A DNA stretch of 36,910 nucleotides from an uncultured Clostridia bacterium (GTDB lineage: Bacteria; Bacillota; Clostridia; Saccharofermentanales; Saccharofermentanaceae): contig CAMNGC010000018.1 in NCBI GenBank assembly GCA_946537885.1, positions 1 to 36,910 on the forward strand. Direction: 5' to 3'. The notes under the pieces were generated by a model, which worked only from the letters and a program-made list of their open reading frames with translations, ran no database searches and was not told where the DNA came from. Made by a program: the position numbers and the translations under genes. Below, one piece after another: positions 23,597-30,866 of this stretch; within the stretch, counting starts at the first letter, position 1, and each line of letters starts with the position of its first letter.

Positions 23597-25408
23597 ATGC
23601 AGTCACGTACACATACATGTGGTGAATTAAGACTTACGGATGCAGGTAAGAAGGTTCAGCTTGCAGGCTGGCTGGAGAATTTCCGTGAGGTCGGATCCGA
23701 GCTGGGATTCGTTGTTATAAGAGATTTTTACGGCACTACTCAGGTGGTTATCGAAAATGCCGATATGATGAAGCAAGTCAAAGCTATCACTAAGGAATCG
23801 ACGATCAACGTTGAGGGAACAGTCAGAGAGAGAAGTTCCAAGAATCCCAAGCTCCCTACAGGTGATATAGAAGTCGTTCCCGAGAAGATCACCGTACTCG
23901 GACGATGCCGCTATAATGAGCTCCCCTTTGAGATCAATCGAAGCAGAGAGGCTGATGAGGCCGCAAGACTCAAGTACAGATACTTGGATATCCGTAACCC
24001 TGAGGTCAAGAAGAATCTCATTCTCAGGAGCAATGTTATCGCTGCTCTCAGAAACAGCATGATAGATCACGGCTTCATGGAGATCACGACACCTATCCTT
24101 ACGGTATCTTCTCCTGAGGGCGCAAGGGACTACCTGGTTCCTGCCCGTAAGCATCCCGGTAAGTTCTATGCTCTGCCTCAGGCTCCGCAGCAGTTCAAGC
24201 AGCTCCTGATGGTATCCGGCATCGACAGATATTTCCAGATCGCGCCCTGCTTCAGAGATGAGGATGCCAGAGGCGACAGATGCCCGGGTGAATTCTATCA
24301 GCTGGATATGGAGATGGCATTTGCAAGTCAGGAGGATGTTTTCGAGATAATTGAAGATGTGCTTCCTCCCGTTTTTGCCAAGTACGGCACATATGATAGA
24401 GCATCAGGTTCGCCCTTCGTAAGGATCCCTTACCGTGAGGCGCTTGAGAAATACGGCACTGATAAGCCTGACCTCCGTATCGACCTGACAGTTACCGATG
24501 TTACGGAACTCTTAAGGACTTCCGAGTTTGCCCCCTTTGCCGAAGGCGAGATAAAGGCGGTCGTTATCTCTGATTTCCATGAGAGCCGTAAGTTTATCGA
24601 TAAGACAATGAATGATGCAGCTATCCAGTCCGGCAGCAACGGCTACTGGTTCAGGATGGATGAGAACGGCGAGATCGTCGGAGGCATCTCCAAGTTCGTA
24701 CAGCCCAAGAAGGATGAAGTTATCAGCAAGCTCGGCTTAGAGCCCAATACTCTGGTAGTTCTTTCGGCCGGTACCAAGGGAGTTGCCACTAAGATGGCAG
24801 GCGTGCTCGTAAAGACTTTCGGCGCGGCAGTTCCCGGTCATATGGACAAGGAGCAGTACGCTTTCTGCTGGATCGTGGATTTCCCCATGTATGAGATCGG
24901 TGAGGAGTCAGGCGAACTCGAGTTCTGCCACAATCCTTTCTCTATGCCCTCGGGCGGTCTTGATATCCTCTTAAAGGCTGAGAGAGGCGAGATCGATCCG
25001 CTTACGATCCTGGCTGATCAGTATGACCTGGTAGTAAACGGTATTGAGCTGTCCTCGGGCGCTGTTCGTAACCACGATCCTGAGATCATGATCAAGGCCT
25101 TCGAGCTTGTAAGACTCGGAGAAGAAGATGTTAAGAAGAAGTTCCCCGCTATGTATAATGCTTTCTGCTATGGCGCTCCGCCGCATGCCGGAATCGCTCC
25201 GGGAGTTGACCGTATGGTAATGCTCCTGTCGGGAGAAGAGACGATCCGTGAGGTTATCCCATTCCCTATGAACAAGAATGCCCAGGATGTCATGATGGAT
25301 GCTCCGGGATATGTATCCGATAAGCAGCTTGAGGAGCTCGGTATCAGCATCAACGTAGCAGATAACAGCGAAGATGTCGATGAGGACATGTTTAAGCTGG
25401 CTGACTGA
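23597..25408 (+). CDS. aspS: Aspartate-tRNA ligase
   Basis: The 603-residue bacterial-type AspRS has an N-terminal OB-fold anticodon domain (MQSRTHTCGELR ... GWLENFREVG), a class II core with motif 1, and a GAD insertion of the bacterial type (about 290-400). Motif 2 reads RGDRCPGEFYQLD, differing from the more frequent RADRQPEFTQ form. Motif 3 is GAPPHAGIAPGVDRMVML. The start at 23597 was preferred to a TTG 15 nt upstream because GGAGG lies at the right distance and the family begins MxSRTH. Whether it also mischarges tRNA-Asn cannot be judged from sequence; no gatCAB genes are visible. Confidence 0.96.
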   Translation: MQSRTHTCGELRLTDAGKKVQLAGWLENFREVGSELGFVVIRDFYGTTQVVIENADMMKQVKAITKESTINVEGTVRERSSKNPKLPTGDIEVVPEKITVLGRCRYNELPFEINRSREADEAARLKYRYLDIRNPEVKKNLILRSNVIAALRNSMIDHGFMEITTPILTVSSPEGARDYLVPARKHPGKFYALPQAPQQFKQLLMVSGIDRYFQIAPCFRDEDARGDRCPGEFYQLDMEMAFASQEDVFEIIEDVLPPVFAKYGTYDRASGSPFVRIPYREALEKYGTDKPDLRIDLTVTDVTELLRTSEFAPFAEGEIKAVVISDFHESRKFIDKTMNDAAIQSGSNGYWFRMDENGEIVGGISKFVQPKKDEVISKLGLEPNTLVVLSAGTKGVATKMAGVLVKTFGAAVPGHMDKEQYAFCWIVDFPMYEIGEESGELEFCHNPFSMPSGGLDILLKAERGEIDPLTILADQYDLVVNGIELSSGAVRNHDPEIMIKAFELVRLGEEDVKKKFPAMYNAFCYGAPPHAGIAPGVDRMVMLLSGEETIREVIPFPMNKNAQDVMMDAPGYVSDKQLEELGISINVADNSEDVDEDMFKLAD

Positions 25409-25426
25409 CGATAAAGGAGAGATAGG

Positions 25427-26317
25427 ATGAAGAAGACCAATCCCGATTCCCCTGAAGTATCCAAGTGGGAATTGACACCTACTCCGGTCGAGAGACTGGC
25501 GCCTGCTTCGGAGAAGGCAGAGAAAGCCGGAAAGGCTGTCAAGGCTTCTAAGGCTGATGCCTCAGAGAAACTAAGCAAGGCAGCTGCGACAGTATCCGAC
25601 AGTATTATCAAGGGAACTGAAGAAGCAAGAGCTGAATCGGATATCAATCCGTCTGCGCCTTCAGTTGCAGAGACAGTCGAGCTGAAGGATCAGTCTGTAG
25701 TTTCTGATGATGCAGAAAGGGAAATAAAGGATCCCAAGGATATCAGGAAGAAGAAGATCATCCATGAACTTCTCGACTGGGGAAAGACTATCCTGATTGG
25801 TGTGGCCGTCGGTGTGCTTCTGGTGGTCTTCGTAATCCAAAGAGATAATGTTTACGGTCCTTCCATGCAACCGACCCTCTATAACGGCGATGTAGTCTTT
25901 ACGGAGAAGATATCGACCTATTTTGATAAATATGACAGGGGCGATGTTGTTATATTGGACGGCAGTGGAATGACCGGTTATGACAAGGACGAATATCTGA
26001 TCAAGAGGATCGTCGGTATGCCGGGGGAGACCGTCAGGATCGCGGACGGACATGTTTACATCCGTAAGCCGGACGAGACCGATTTCTACATGCTGGAAGA
26101 GAGCTATCTGGCGGAAGGCACACAAACTACGGTGATGGCCTATGGCGTCGAGCAGGGCTATGATGAGATCACTCTCGGAGATGATGAGTATTACTGCATG
26201 GGTGACAACCGCCCGGTAAGTAATGACAGCCGTAATCTCGGCCCTTTCGATGAGGATCGCATTAAGGGAGTCGCTATCATGATCGTTTATCCCTTCAGCT
26301 CCTTCAAGATTCTTTAA
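25427..26317 (+). CDS. lepB: Signal peptidase I with long cytoplasmic N-terminal extension
   Basis: The 296-residue type I signal peptidase cuts signal peptides off exported proteins. The catalytic Ser is S146 in GPSMQPTL, just after the single membrane helix (about 120-140). The catalytic Lys is K193 in [12 protein letters not shown], and [16 protein letters not shown] is the family box E. Unusually, about 115 residues rich in Ala, Lys, Glu and Ser precede the membrane helix, where typical Gram-positive SipS enzymes have 10-20. The extension looks disordered and would lie in the cytoplasm. The start has AAGGAGA 6-7 nt upstream. It lies 18 bp after aspS and 10 bp before lepA. Confidence 0.95.
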   Translation: MKKTNPDSPEVSKWELTPTPVERLAPASEKAEKAGKAVKASKADASEKLSKAAATVSDSIIKGTEEARAESDINPSAPSVAETVELKDQSVVSDDAEREIKDPKDIRKKKIIHELLDWGKTILIGVAVGVLLVVFVIQRDNVYGPSMQPTLYNGDVVFTEKISTYFDKYDRGDVVILDGSGMTGYDKDEYLIKRIVGMPGETVRIADGHVYIRKPDETDFYMLEESYLAEGTQTTVMAYGVEQGYDEITLGDDEYYCMGDNRPVSNDSRNLGPFDEDRIKGVAIMIVYPFSSFKIL

Positions 26318-26327
26318 TGAGGTAAGA

Positions 26328-28136
26328 ATGGACAAACAGGAATTAATTCGTAATTTTTGTATAATCGCGCATATCGATCATGGTAAATCCACTCTGGCGG
26401 ACAGGCTCATTGAGCACACCGGTGTAGTGGAGAAGAGGGATATGCAGGCGCAGATACTGGACAATATGGATATTGAGCGAGAGCGCGGTATCACTATCAA
26501 GTCTCAGGCTACCAGAATGGCTTACAAGGCGTCTGACGGCAATATATATACGCTTAATCTTATCGATACGCCCGGTCATGTGGACTTTAACTATGAGGTT
26601 TCACGAAGCCTGGCAGCCTGCGATGGCGCGGTGCTTATAGTTGATGCAGCTCAGGGCGTGGAAGCTCAGACATTGGCAAATGTTTATCTGGCAGTGGATG
26701 CCGACCTTGAGGTACTGCCTGTCATCAATAAAATAGACCTGCCTTCGGCTCGTCCCGAAGAGGTGCGTCAAGAGATCGAGGATGACATAGGACTGGATGC
26801 TTCCTACGCGCCCCTGATATCAGCCAAGAATGATATCGGGATCGATGAGGTATTGGAGAGTATCATCAAATATCTGCCCGCTCCTACGGGAGATGAGAAT
26901 AAACCCTTAAGAGCGCTGATCTTTGATTCCAAGTACGATGCCTACAAGGGGGTTATCGTAAGCGTAAGGATCAAGGAGGGCCGCGTCAGAGCGGGAGATA
27001 AGATCCGCATGATGCACACGGGTAAGGAATTTGTAGTCACTGAACTGGGATATTTTCATCCGGGTGAATATGTTCCTTCCGAATCACTTGAGACAGGTGA
27101 GGTAGGTTATATCTGTGCTTCTATCAAGAATGTAAGAGATACGGCTCCGGGTGATACGGTCACATTGGTCGATTATCCTGCGGACGAGCCGCTTATGGGC
27201 TACAAGGGAATCCAGCAGATGGTGTTCTGCGGGATCTATCCGGTAGACGGCGCCCGCTATGGAGACCTGAGAGATGCGCTGGAAAAATTAAGGCTTAATG
27301 ATGCAGCCTTGTCCTTCGAGGCCGAGACTTCCGCGGCTCTGGGCTTTGGTTTCCGATGTGGCTTTCTTGGCCTTCTTCACTATGAGGTAATCCAGGAGAG
27401 GCTGGAGCGCGAGTTCAATCTGGATCTGATCAGCACGGCGCCTTCGGTTATCTACAAGGTCTATAAGACTGACGGAAGCTGTGTTCAGGTGGATAACCCG
27501 ACCAATATGCCCGATCCGTCGGAGATCGAATATATGGAAGAGCCTATGGTCAATGCCACCATTATGCTGCCTAAAGATTATGTGGGCAATATCATGGAGT
27601 TATGCCAGGACCGAAGGGGCGAATATAAGGATATGAAATATCTGGATGATAAGCGTGTCATGCTTCATTACAGGATGCCGCTCAATGAGATCATCTATGA
27701 CTTTTTCGATGCGCTTAAATCGCGCACCCGCGGATATGCATCACTTGATTATGAGATGGCGGGATATGACCGCAGTAAGCTGGTAAAACTGGATATTTTG
27801 CTGAATGGTGAGCCGGTAGATGCGCTGTCCTTTATCGTACATGCTGACAAGGCCTATGCACGAGGCCGTCGTATGGCTGAGAAGCTCAAAGAGAATATTC
27901 CGAGGCAGCAGTTCGAGGTGCCGGTTCAGGCCTGCATCGGCGGCAAGGTCATCGCCCGTGAGACTATCAGAGCTTATCGAAAAGACGTTCTGGCCAAGTG
28001 TTACGGCGGTGATATCACCCGTAAAAAGAAGCTTCTCGAGAAGCAGAAGGAAGGTAAGAAGCGTATGCGTCAGGTAGGTTCCGTATCGGTTCCTCAAGAG
28101 GCATTTATGAGTGTTCTTAAACTCGACGAAGAGTAA
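26328..28136 (+). CDS. lepA: Elongation factor 4 (LepA)
   Basis: The 602-residue translational GTPase promotes back-translocation and ribosome assembly. G1 is AHIDHGKST, the switch I region reads [11 protein letters not shown]3 is DTPGHVDF and G4 is NKID. The C-terminal half has the LepA-specific domain ([23 protein letters not shown]) and a Lys/Arg-rich CTD with [21 protein letters not shown]. Length matches the family exactly. It is in the same run as lepB, a common neighbourhood. Confidence 0.98.
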   Translation: MDKQELIRNFCIIAHIDHGKSTLADRLIEHTGVVEKRDMQAQILDNMDIERERGITIKSQATRMAYKASDGNIYTLNLIDTPGHVDFNYEVSRSLAACDGAVLIVDAAQGVEAQTLANVYLAVDADLEVLPVINKIDLPSARPEEVRQEIEDDIGLDASYAPLISAKNDIGIDEVLESIIKYLPAPTGDENKPLRALIFDSKYDAYKGVIVSVRIKEGRVRAGDKIRMMHTGKEFVVTELGYFHPGEYVPSESLETGEVGYICASIKNVRDTAPGDTVTLVDYPADEPLMGYKGIQQMVFCGIYPVDGARYGDLRDALEKLRLNDAALSFEAETSAALGFGFRCGFLGLLHYEVIQERLEREFNLDLISTAPSVIYKVYKTDGSCVQVDNPTNMPDPSEIEYMEEPMVNATIMLPKDYVGNIMELCQDRRGEYKDMKYLDDKRVMLHYRMPLNEIIYDFFDALKSRTRGYASLDYEMAGYDRSKLVKLDILLNGEPVDALSFIVHADKAYARGRRMAEKLKENIPRQQFEVPVQACIGGKVIARETIRAYRKDVLAKCYGGDITRKKKLLEKQKEGKKRMRQVGSVSVPQEAFMSVLKLDEE

Positions 28137-28142
28137 TATAAT
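28137..28142 (+). promoter_or_regulatory. Candidate -10 of the small lipoprotein gene
   Basis: A perfect TATAAT lies directly after the lepA stop codon, 39 bp before the lipoprotein start. The -35 (TTCTTA, 28114) is poor. Confidence 0.45.
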
Positions 28143-28175
28143 AATTGTGACCGGAGTAAAGGAGGTAGCAGACAG

Positions 28176-28604
28176 ATGAAATTCCGTAAGATAGCAGCAA
28201 TGACAATCGCCCTTTGTATGGTAAGTATGGCAGCAGTTGCTTGTAGCAAGGACAGTGATTCAGACGATGAGACAGCGGCTGCAGCGCAGGAGGAGTCTGT
28301 TGATACGGAAGTGGAAGAGGAGACTGACGCGCCTGTAGATGAGACTACGGAGCCAACTGAATCAACACTTCCTTTTGTAGAGCCCGGGGCTCCTTTCGAT
28401 CATGATGCATATTATGAGTTTGAAGAGCCTGTCTATTATGATGTTATAGCCGAGGCTCCCGCCTACCTTGATGTAGGGCTTAACCGCGTGGAGATGACAT
28501 ATGTTCAAGGCTCCATGGTAACAGGTGTTGCATCTGACGGAAGATTCATTGTTCTTGACAATGGCTATGTAGTGGATGGTCAGTATCTGGAAGCTTATGA
28601 GTAA
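28176..28604 (+). CDS. Small acidic lipoprotein, function unknown
   Basis: The 142-residue protein has a lipoprotein signal ending in the lipobox A-V-A-C23, so it should be tethered outside the membrane. Residues of about 24-75 form a Glu/Asp/Thr-rich spacer; the rest (FDHDAYYEFEEPVYYDVI ... GYVVDGQYLEAYE) is a small unrecognised domain. A GGAGG ribosome site lies 10 nt upstream and a possible promoter overlaps the lepA stop. Its signal peptide and acidic linker style resemble those of the serpin at the left end. Confidence 0.85.
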   Translation: MKFRKIAAMTIALCMVSMAAVACSKDSDSDDETAAAAQEESVDTEVEEETDAPVDETTEPTESTLPFVEPGAPFDHDAYYEFEEPVYYDVIAEAPAYLDVGLNRVEMTYVQGSMVTGVASDGRFIVLDNGYVVDGQYLEAYE

Positions 28605-28628
28605 TGTGTGAGTCTTGCAGACAGCAAG

Positions 28629-28657
28629 CTGACCCGAGAAGGATTTAGTGCTATAAT
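28629..28657 (+). promoter_or_regulatory. Promoter of tRNA-Leu
   Basis: CTGACC (28629-28634), 17 bp, then TATAAT (28652-28657) preceded by TG-C (extended -10). The start would fall about 25 nt before the mature tRNA. Confidence 0.7.
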
Positions 28658-28690
28658 GGATCGGTTGCCGATGCTTAAGAGGCGACAATC

Positions 28691-28774
<84 letters not shown>

Positions 28775-28777
28775 ATA

Positions 28778-28812
28778 AAACCCTCGAGACCTCAGTGGCC
28801 TCGGGGGTTGTT
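28778..28812 (+). terminator. Terminator of tRNA-Leu
   Basis: AACCCTCGAG (28778) pairs with CTCGGGGGTT (28799-28808) with one T-G pair, followed by GTTT. Confidence 0.8.
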
Positions 28813-28841
28813 TCTTGTTTGGAAGATAAGCTTCAGTGTGG

Positions 28842-28847
28842 GTATAA
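28842..28847 (+). promoter_or_regulatory. Candidate -10 of a small plus-strand RNA
   Basis: A perfect TATAAT lies between the tRNA terminator and the end of the opposite-strand Abi gene. No clear -35 is visible. Confidence 0.4.
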
Positions 28848-28852
28848 TGAAT

Positions 28853-28934
28853 GTAGAGTTGTTACGGTGCTATGTTCACTGTACAAACGTTGTTATGTTT
28901 CCCTCGGGAGAGGTGTACCGAGGGAGATCTTTTA
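28853..28934 (+). ncRNA. Candidate small RNA convergent with the Abi gene
   Basis: From about 28853 the transcript would run some 80 nt to a hairpin TCCCTCGG/CCGAGGGA (28900-28925, loop of 10) followed by GATCTTTTA. It contains no ribosome site with an open frame. Its 3' end meets the Abi stop codon. The loop carries GAGAGGTG, the exact complement of a loop in the Abi leader RNA. It could equally be just a terminator for both strands. Confidence 0.35.
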
Positions 28935-29789
28935 TCTTGCAAGTTTGTCTTTCCAATCTTCAGGAAAGGCAATCAATCTTAAATCAATATCTTCGCTGTG
29001 ATTATTGATGATCCTTTCTAACCGTGGAATCAATATGGTGTTCCACTTTTCTTTTGACGGAAATAGTTTCTTTATAACAAGAACTACACTCCACAAATGT
29101 CTCTTACTGTAATCATCGGTTTGTATACCTAATGGGATAGCTGGAAAAATCCTGAAATATAATCTGCCATAATGAGCACATATATTTCTTAAGTCTGTGC
29201 AACATCTTAGCCAGCTGGATAACTGTTTGTAGTTAACACCGATTTCTTTCGCAATTGACTTTCGATCTTGAGTCGGCAGATCATCATAGAACTTCGAGAT
29301 CATTCCGAATGAGAATAATTCCATCAGAACCCAGAGTGGGAAGTCTCCGTTGTAATTCCTGTTGTGATGCTTAACAAATGCTACGTTAGAGTGGTTTTTG
29401 ATTTCTCTTTCGTAAGTATTTTTGAATTTATCATGTTCGTGCCTTGCGTTGTAATTTGACGGATTGGTATATCCTAAGGGACCATACTTTCTTGTGTGGT
29501 AATACGAAATCTGAGAGCGAAGATATATTTCAATCTCTTCTAAAGCTGTAAGTATAATCCCTCTCAATTCTCTGTCAAATTCATAAATGCTGTACACCGT
29601 CGAAAACTTTAATCCAGATTTGTAGCTATTGTCTGCCTTCTTAAAAGGAAGGAAATAAGCTGATAGCCTGTAATAACCTATCCTGTTCAACGCATCGAGA
29701 CAAGTTTTATCATCTTCGACGATACAACCGCGACTCTTAATCAAAGCAATCTGCTGTTCATAAGTTGAAGGATCCTTCACATTACTCAT
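28932..29789 (-). CDS. Abortive-infection protein, Abi_2 (AbiD/AbiF) family, HEPN-type
   Basis: The 285-residue protein shows the Abi_2 family pattern: an N-terminal TYEQQIALIKSRGCIVEDD, then LNRIGYYRLSAYFLPF, FDRELRGIILTALEEIEIYLRSQISY, and DFPLWVLMELFSFGMISKFY. The HEPN RNase-type motif R-N-x3-H lies in DLRNICAHYGRLY. Such proteins are cytoplasmic toxins that stop phage spread, probably by cutting RNA. A start 84 nt further upstream would be in frame, but the chosen ATG (29789) has AGGAG at the right distance and the upstream part is leader RNA. The gene is clearly lower in GC than its neighbours and sits just after a tRNA gene, both signs of transfer. It has its own promoter and a terminator-like leader. 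Confidence 0.88.
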   Translation of the reverse strand: MSNVKDPSTYEQQIALIKSRGCIVEDDKTCLDALNRIGYYRLSAYFLPFKKADNSYKSGLKFSTVYSIYEFDRELRGIILTALEEIEIYLRSQISYYHTRKYGPLGYTNPSNYNARHEHDKFKNTYEREIKNHSNVAFVKHHNRNYNGDFPLWVLMELFSFGMISKFYDDLPTQDRKSIAKEIGVNYKQLSSWLRCCTDLRNICAHYGRLYFRIFPAIPLGIQTDDYSKRHLWSVVLVIKKLFPSKEKWNTILIPRLERIINNHSEDIDLRLIAFPEDWKDKLAR

Positions 29790-29802
29790 AGAATTCTCCT
29801 GT

Positions 29803-29858
29803 AAATAAAAAATGTCTCCCCTGGGACACATCGTTGAGAGGTGCGGGGAGTCCTGTTG
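29803..29858 (-). ncRNA. Candidate leader RNA with terminator upstream of the Abi gene
   Basis: Transcription from the promoter at 29865-29893 would give a leader of about 55 nt. CTCCCC (29845-29850) pairs with GGGGAG (29816-29821), followed after 3 nt by TTTTTTATTT (29803-29812), which forms an intrinsic terminator just before the ribosome site. A short RNA would therefore be the main product and the Abi mRNA a read-through product. Related AbiF toxins have been reported to be encoded with a non-coding RNA that holds them in check. The layout fits this, but I infer it from sequence. Confidence 0.5.
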
Positions 29859-29864
29859 CTGAGT

Positions 29865-29893
29865 ATTATACATATAGTCTTTACTATAATCAA
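29865..29893 (-). promoter_or_regulatory. Promoter of the Abi leader/gene
   Basis: On the minus strand TTGATT (29888-29893), 17 bp, then a perfect TATAAT (29865-29870). Confidence 0.7.
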
Positions 29894-29901
29894 CTTAAAA
29901 A

Positions 29902-29914
29902 ACCCGCATCATAA
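29902..29914 (+). repeat. tRNA 3'-end-like segment, candidate attachment site (right)
   Basis: ACCCGCATCATAA differs at one base from the tRNA-Leu 3' end at 28765-28777. The two would bracket a 1.1-kb segment holding the Abi gene. No integrase is present. Confidence 0.35.
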
Positions 29915-29986
29915 CTCTTGATGGGATATAAAGTTAATTGATCGTGTTATAGATATCTTCGAGGCCTGTAACCTAAAGAATCCCCA

Positions 29987-29995
29987 TGGTATAAT
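29987..29995 (+). promoter_or_regulatory. Extended -10 promoter of the SpoU methyltransferase gene
   Basis: TGGTATAAT ends only 7 bp before the start codon, so transcription should begin at or just before the ATG. Confidence 0.6.
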
Positions 29996-30002
29996 CATTT
30001 GC

Positions 30003-30866
30003 ATGAATATAATTGAGATCAATGACATTTATGCGGCGGAGCTGGATGTTTTCGCCAGATTGAGTGAAGCACAGCTTTACAGGTATTATGAGCCCGAGCC
30101 GGGGATCATCCTGGTGGAGACGGCTTATGTTATCCTGCGTGCGCTGGAGGCAGGCTATGAGCCCTTATCCATGTTGGTGGAGACATCGAGAATGGAAGTT
30201 GAGGCGGGGCCTGTTTTCGATAAGATAAGGGAGCTTTGGGGTGATCAGAAGTTGGAAGAGATTCCCGTATACACCGCTGAACGAGAGCTGGTAATGGATC
30301 TCACCGGCTATAATCTGGTGCGTGGGCTGTGGATGACGCTCAGGCGGAAAAAGCAGGAAACGATAGAGGATTTCTGCAAGGGGAAAAATAGGATCGCGCT
30401 CCTTTATGATGTTGTTAATCCCACGAATGTCGGGGCGATCATAAGGTCGGCTGCTGCTCTTGGAATGGAGGGCGCGCTTCTTACGCATTCGACAGTGGAT
30501 CCGCTTAATCGAAGGTCGGCAAGAGTCAGCATGGGAAGTGTTTTTCAACTGCCGTGGACCAAGGCTTCGAGGCAGGTATCTGAAGGTGATGCACTTATCA
30601 GGATGCTTCAGAAGAGTGGCTATAAAACTGTTGCGATGGCACTCACGGAAGATTCGACATCTATTGATAATGATAATATTCGGGAAAAAGAGAGGCTTGC
30701 GGTCGTACTCGGCACAGAGGGAACCGGACTGCCCGAAGAAGTGATAAAAGCCTGCGATTATCGTGTTATGATACCCATGTATAATGGTGTTGATTCGCTT
30801 AATGTTGCAGCGGCCAGCGCAATCAGTTTCTGGGAGCTGAGTAAGAAAGAGAGGGATAGAATATGA
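30003..30866 (+). CDS. TrmH/SpoU family RNA 2'-O-methyltransferase
   Basis: The 287-residue protein has an N-terminal L30e-like RNA-binding part (about 1-110, with ELDVFARLSEAQL and VETAYVILRALEAGYEP) and a C-terminal SPOUT knot domain. SpoU motif 1 is NPTNVGAIIRSAAALG, motif 2 is VVLGTEGTGLP and motif 3 is IPMYNGVDSLNVAAASAI. Such enzymes methylate ribose 2'-OH in tRNA or rRNA; the exact target is not clear. No ribosome site is visible, and the promoter -10 lies 7 bp before ATG, so the mRNA may be leaderless. The stop overlaps the next start (ATGA), so the surface-protein gene downstream is probably coupled. Confidence 0.88.
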   Translation: MNIIEINDIYAAELDVFARLSEAQLYRYYEPEPGIILVETAYVILRALEAGYEPLSMLVETSRMEVEAGPVFDKIRELWGDQKLEEIPVYTAERELVMDLTGYNLVRGLWMTLRRKKQETIEDFCKGKNRIALLYDVVNPTNVGAIIRSAAALGMEGALLTHSTVDPLNRRSARVSMGSVFQLPWTKASRQVSEGDALIRMLQKSGYKTVAMALTEDSTSIDNDNIREKERLAVVLGTEGTGLPEEVIKACDYRVMIPMYNGVDSLNVAAASAISFWELSKKERDRI

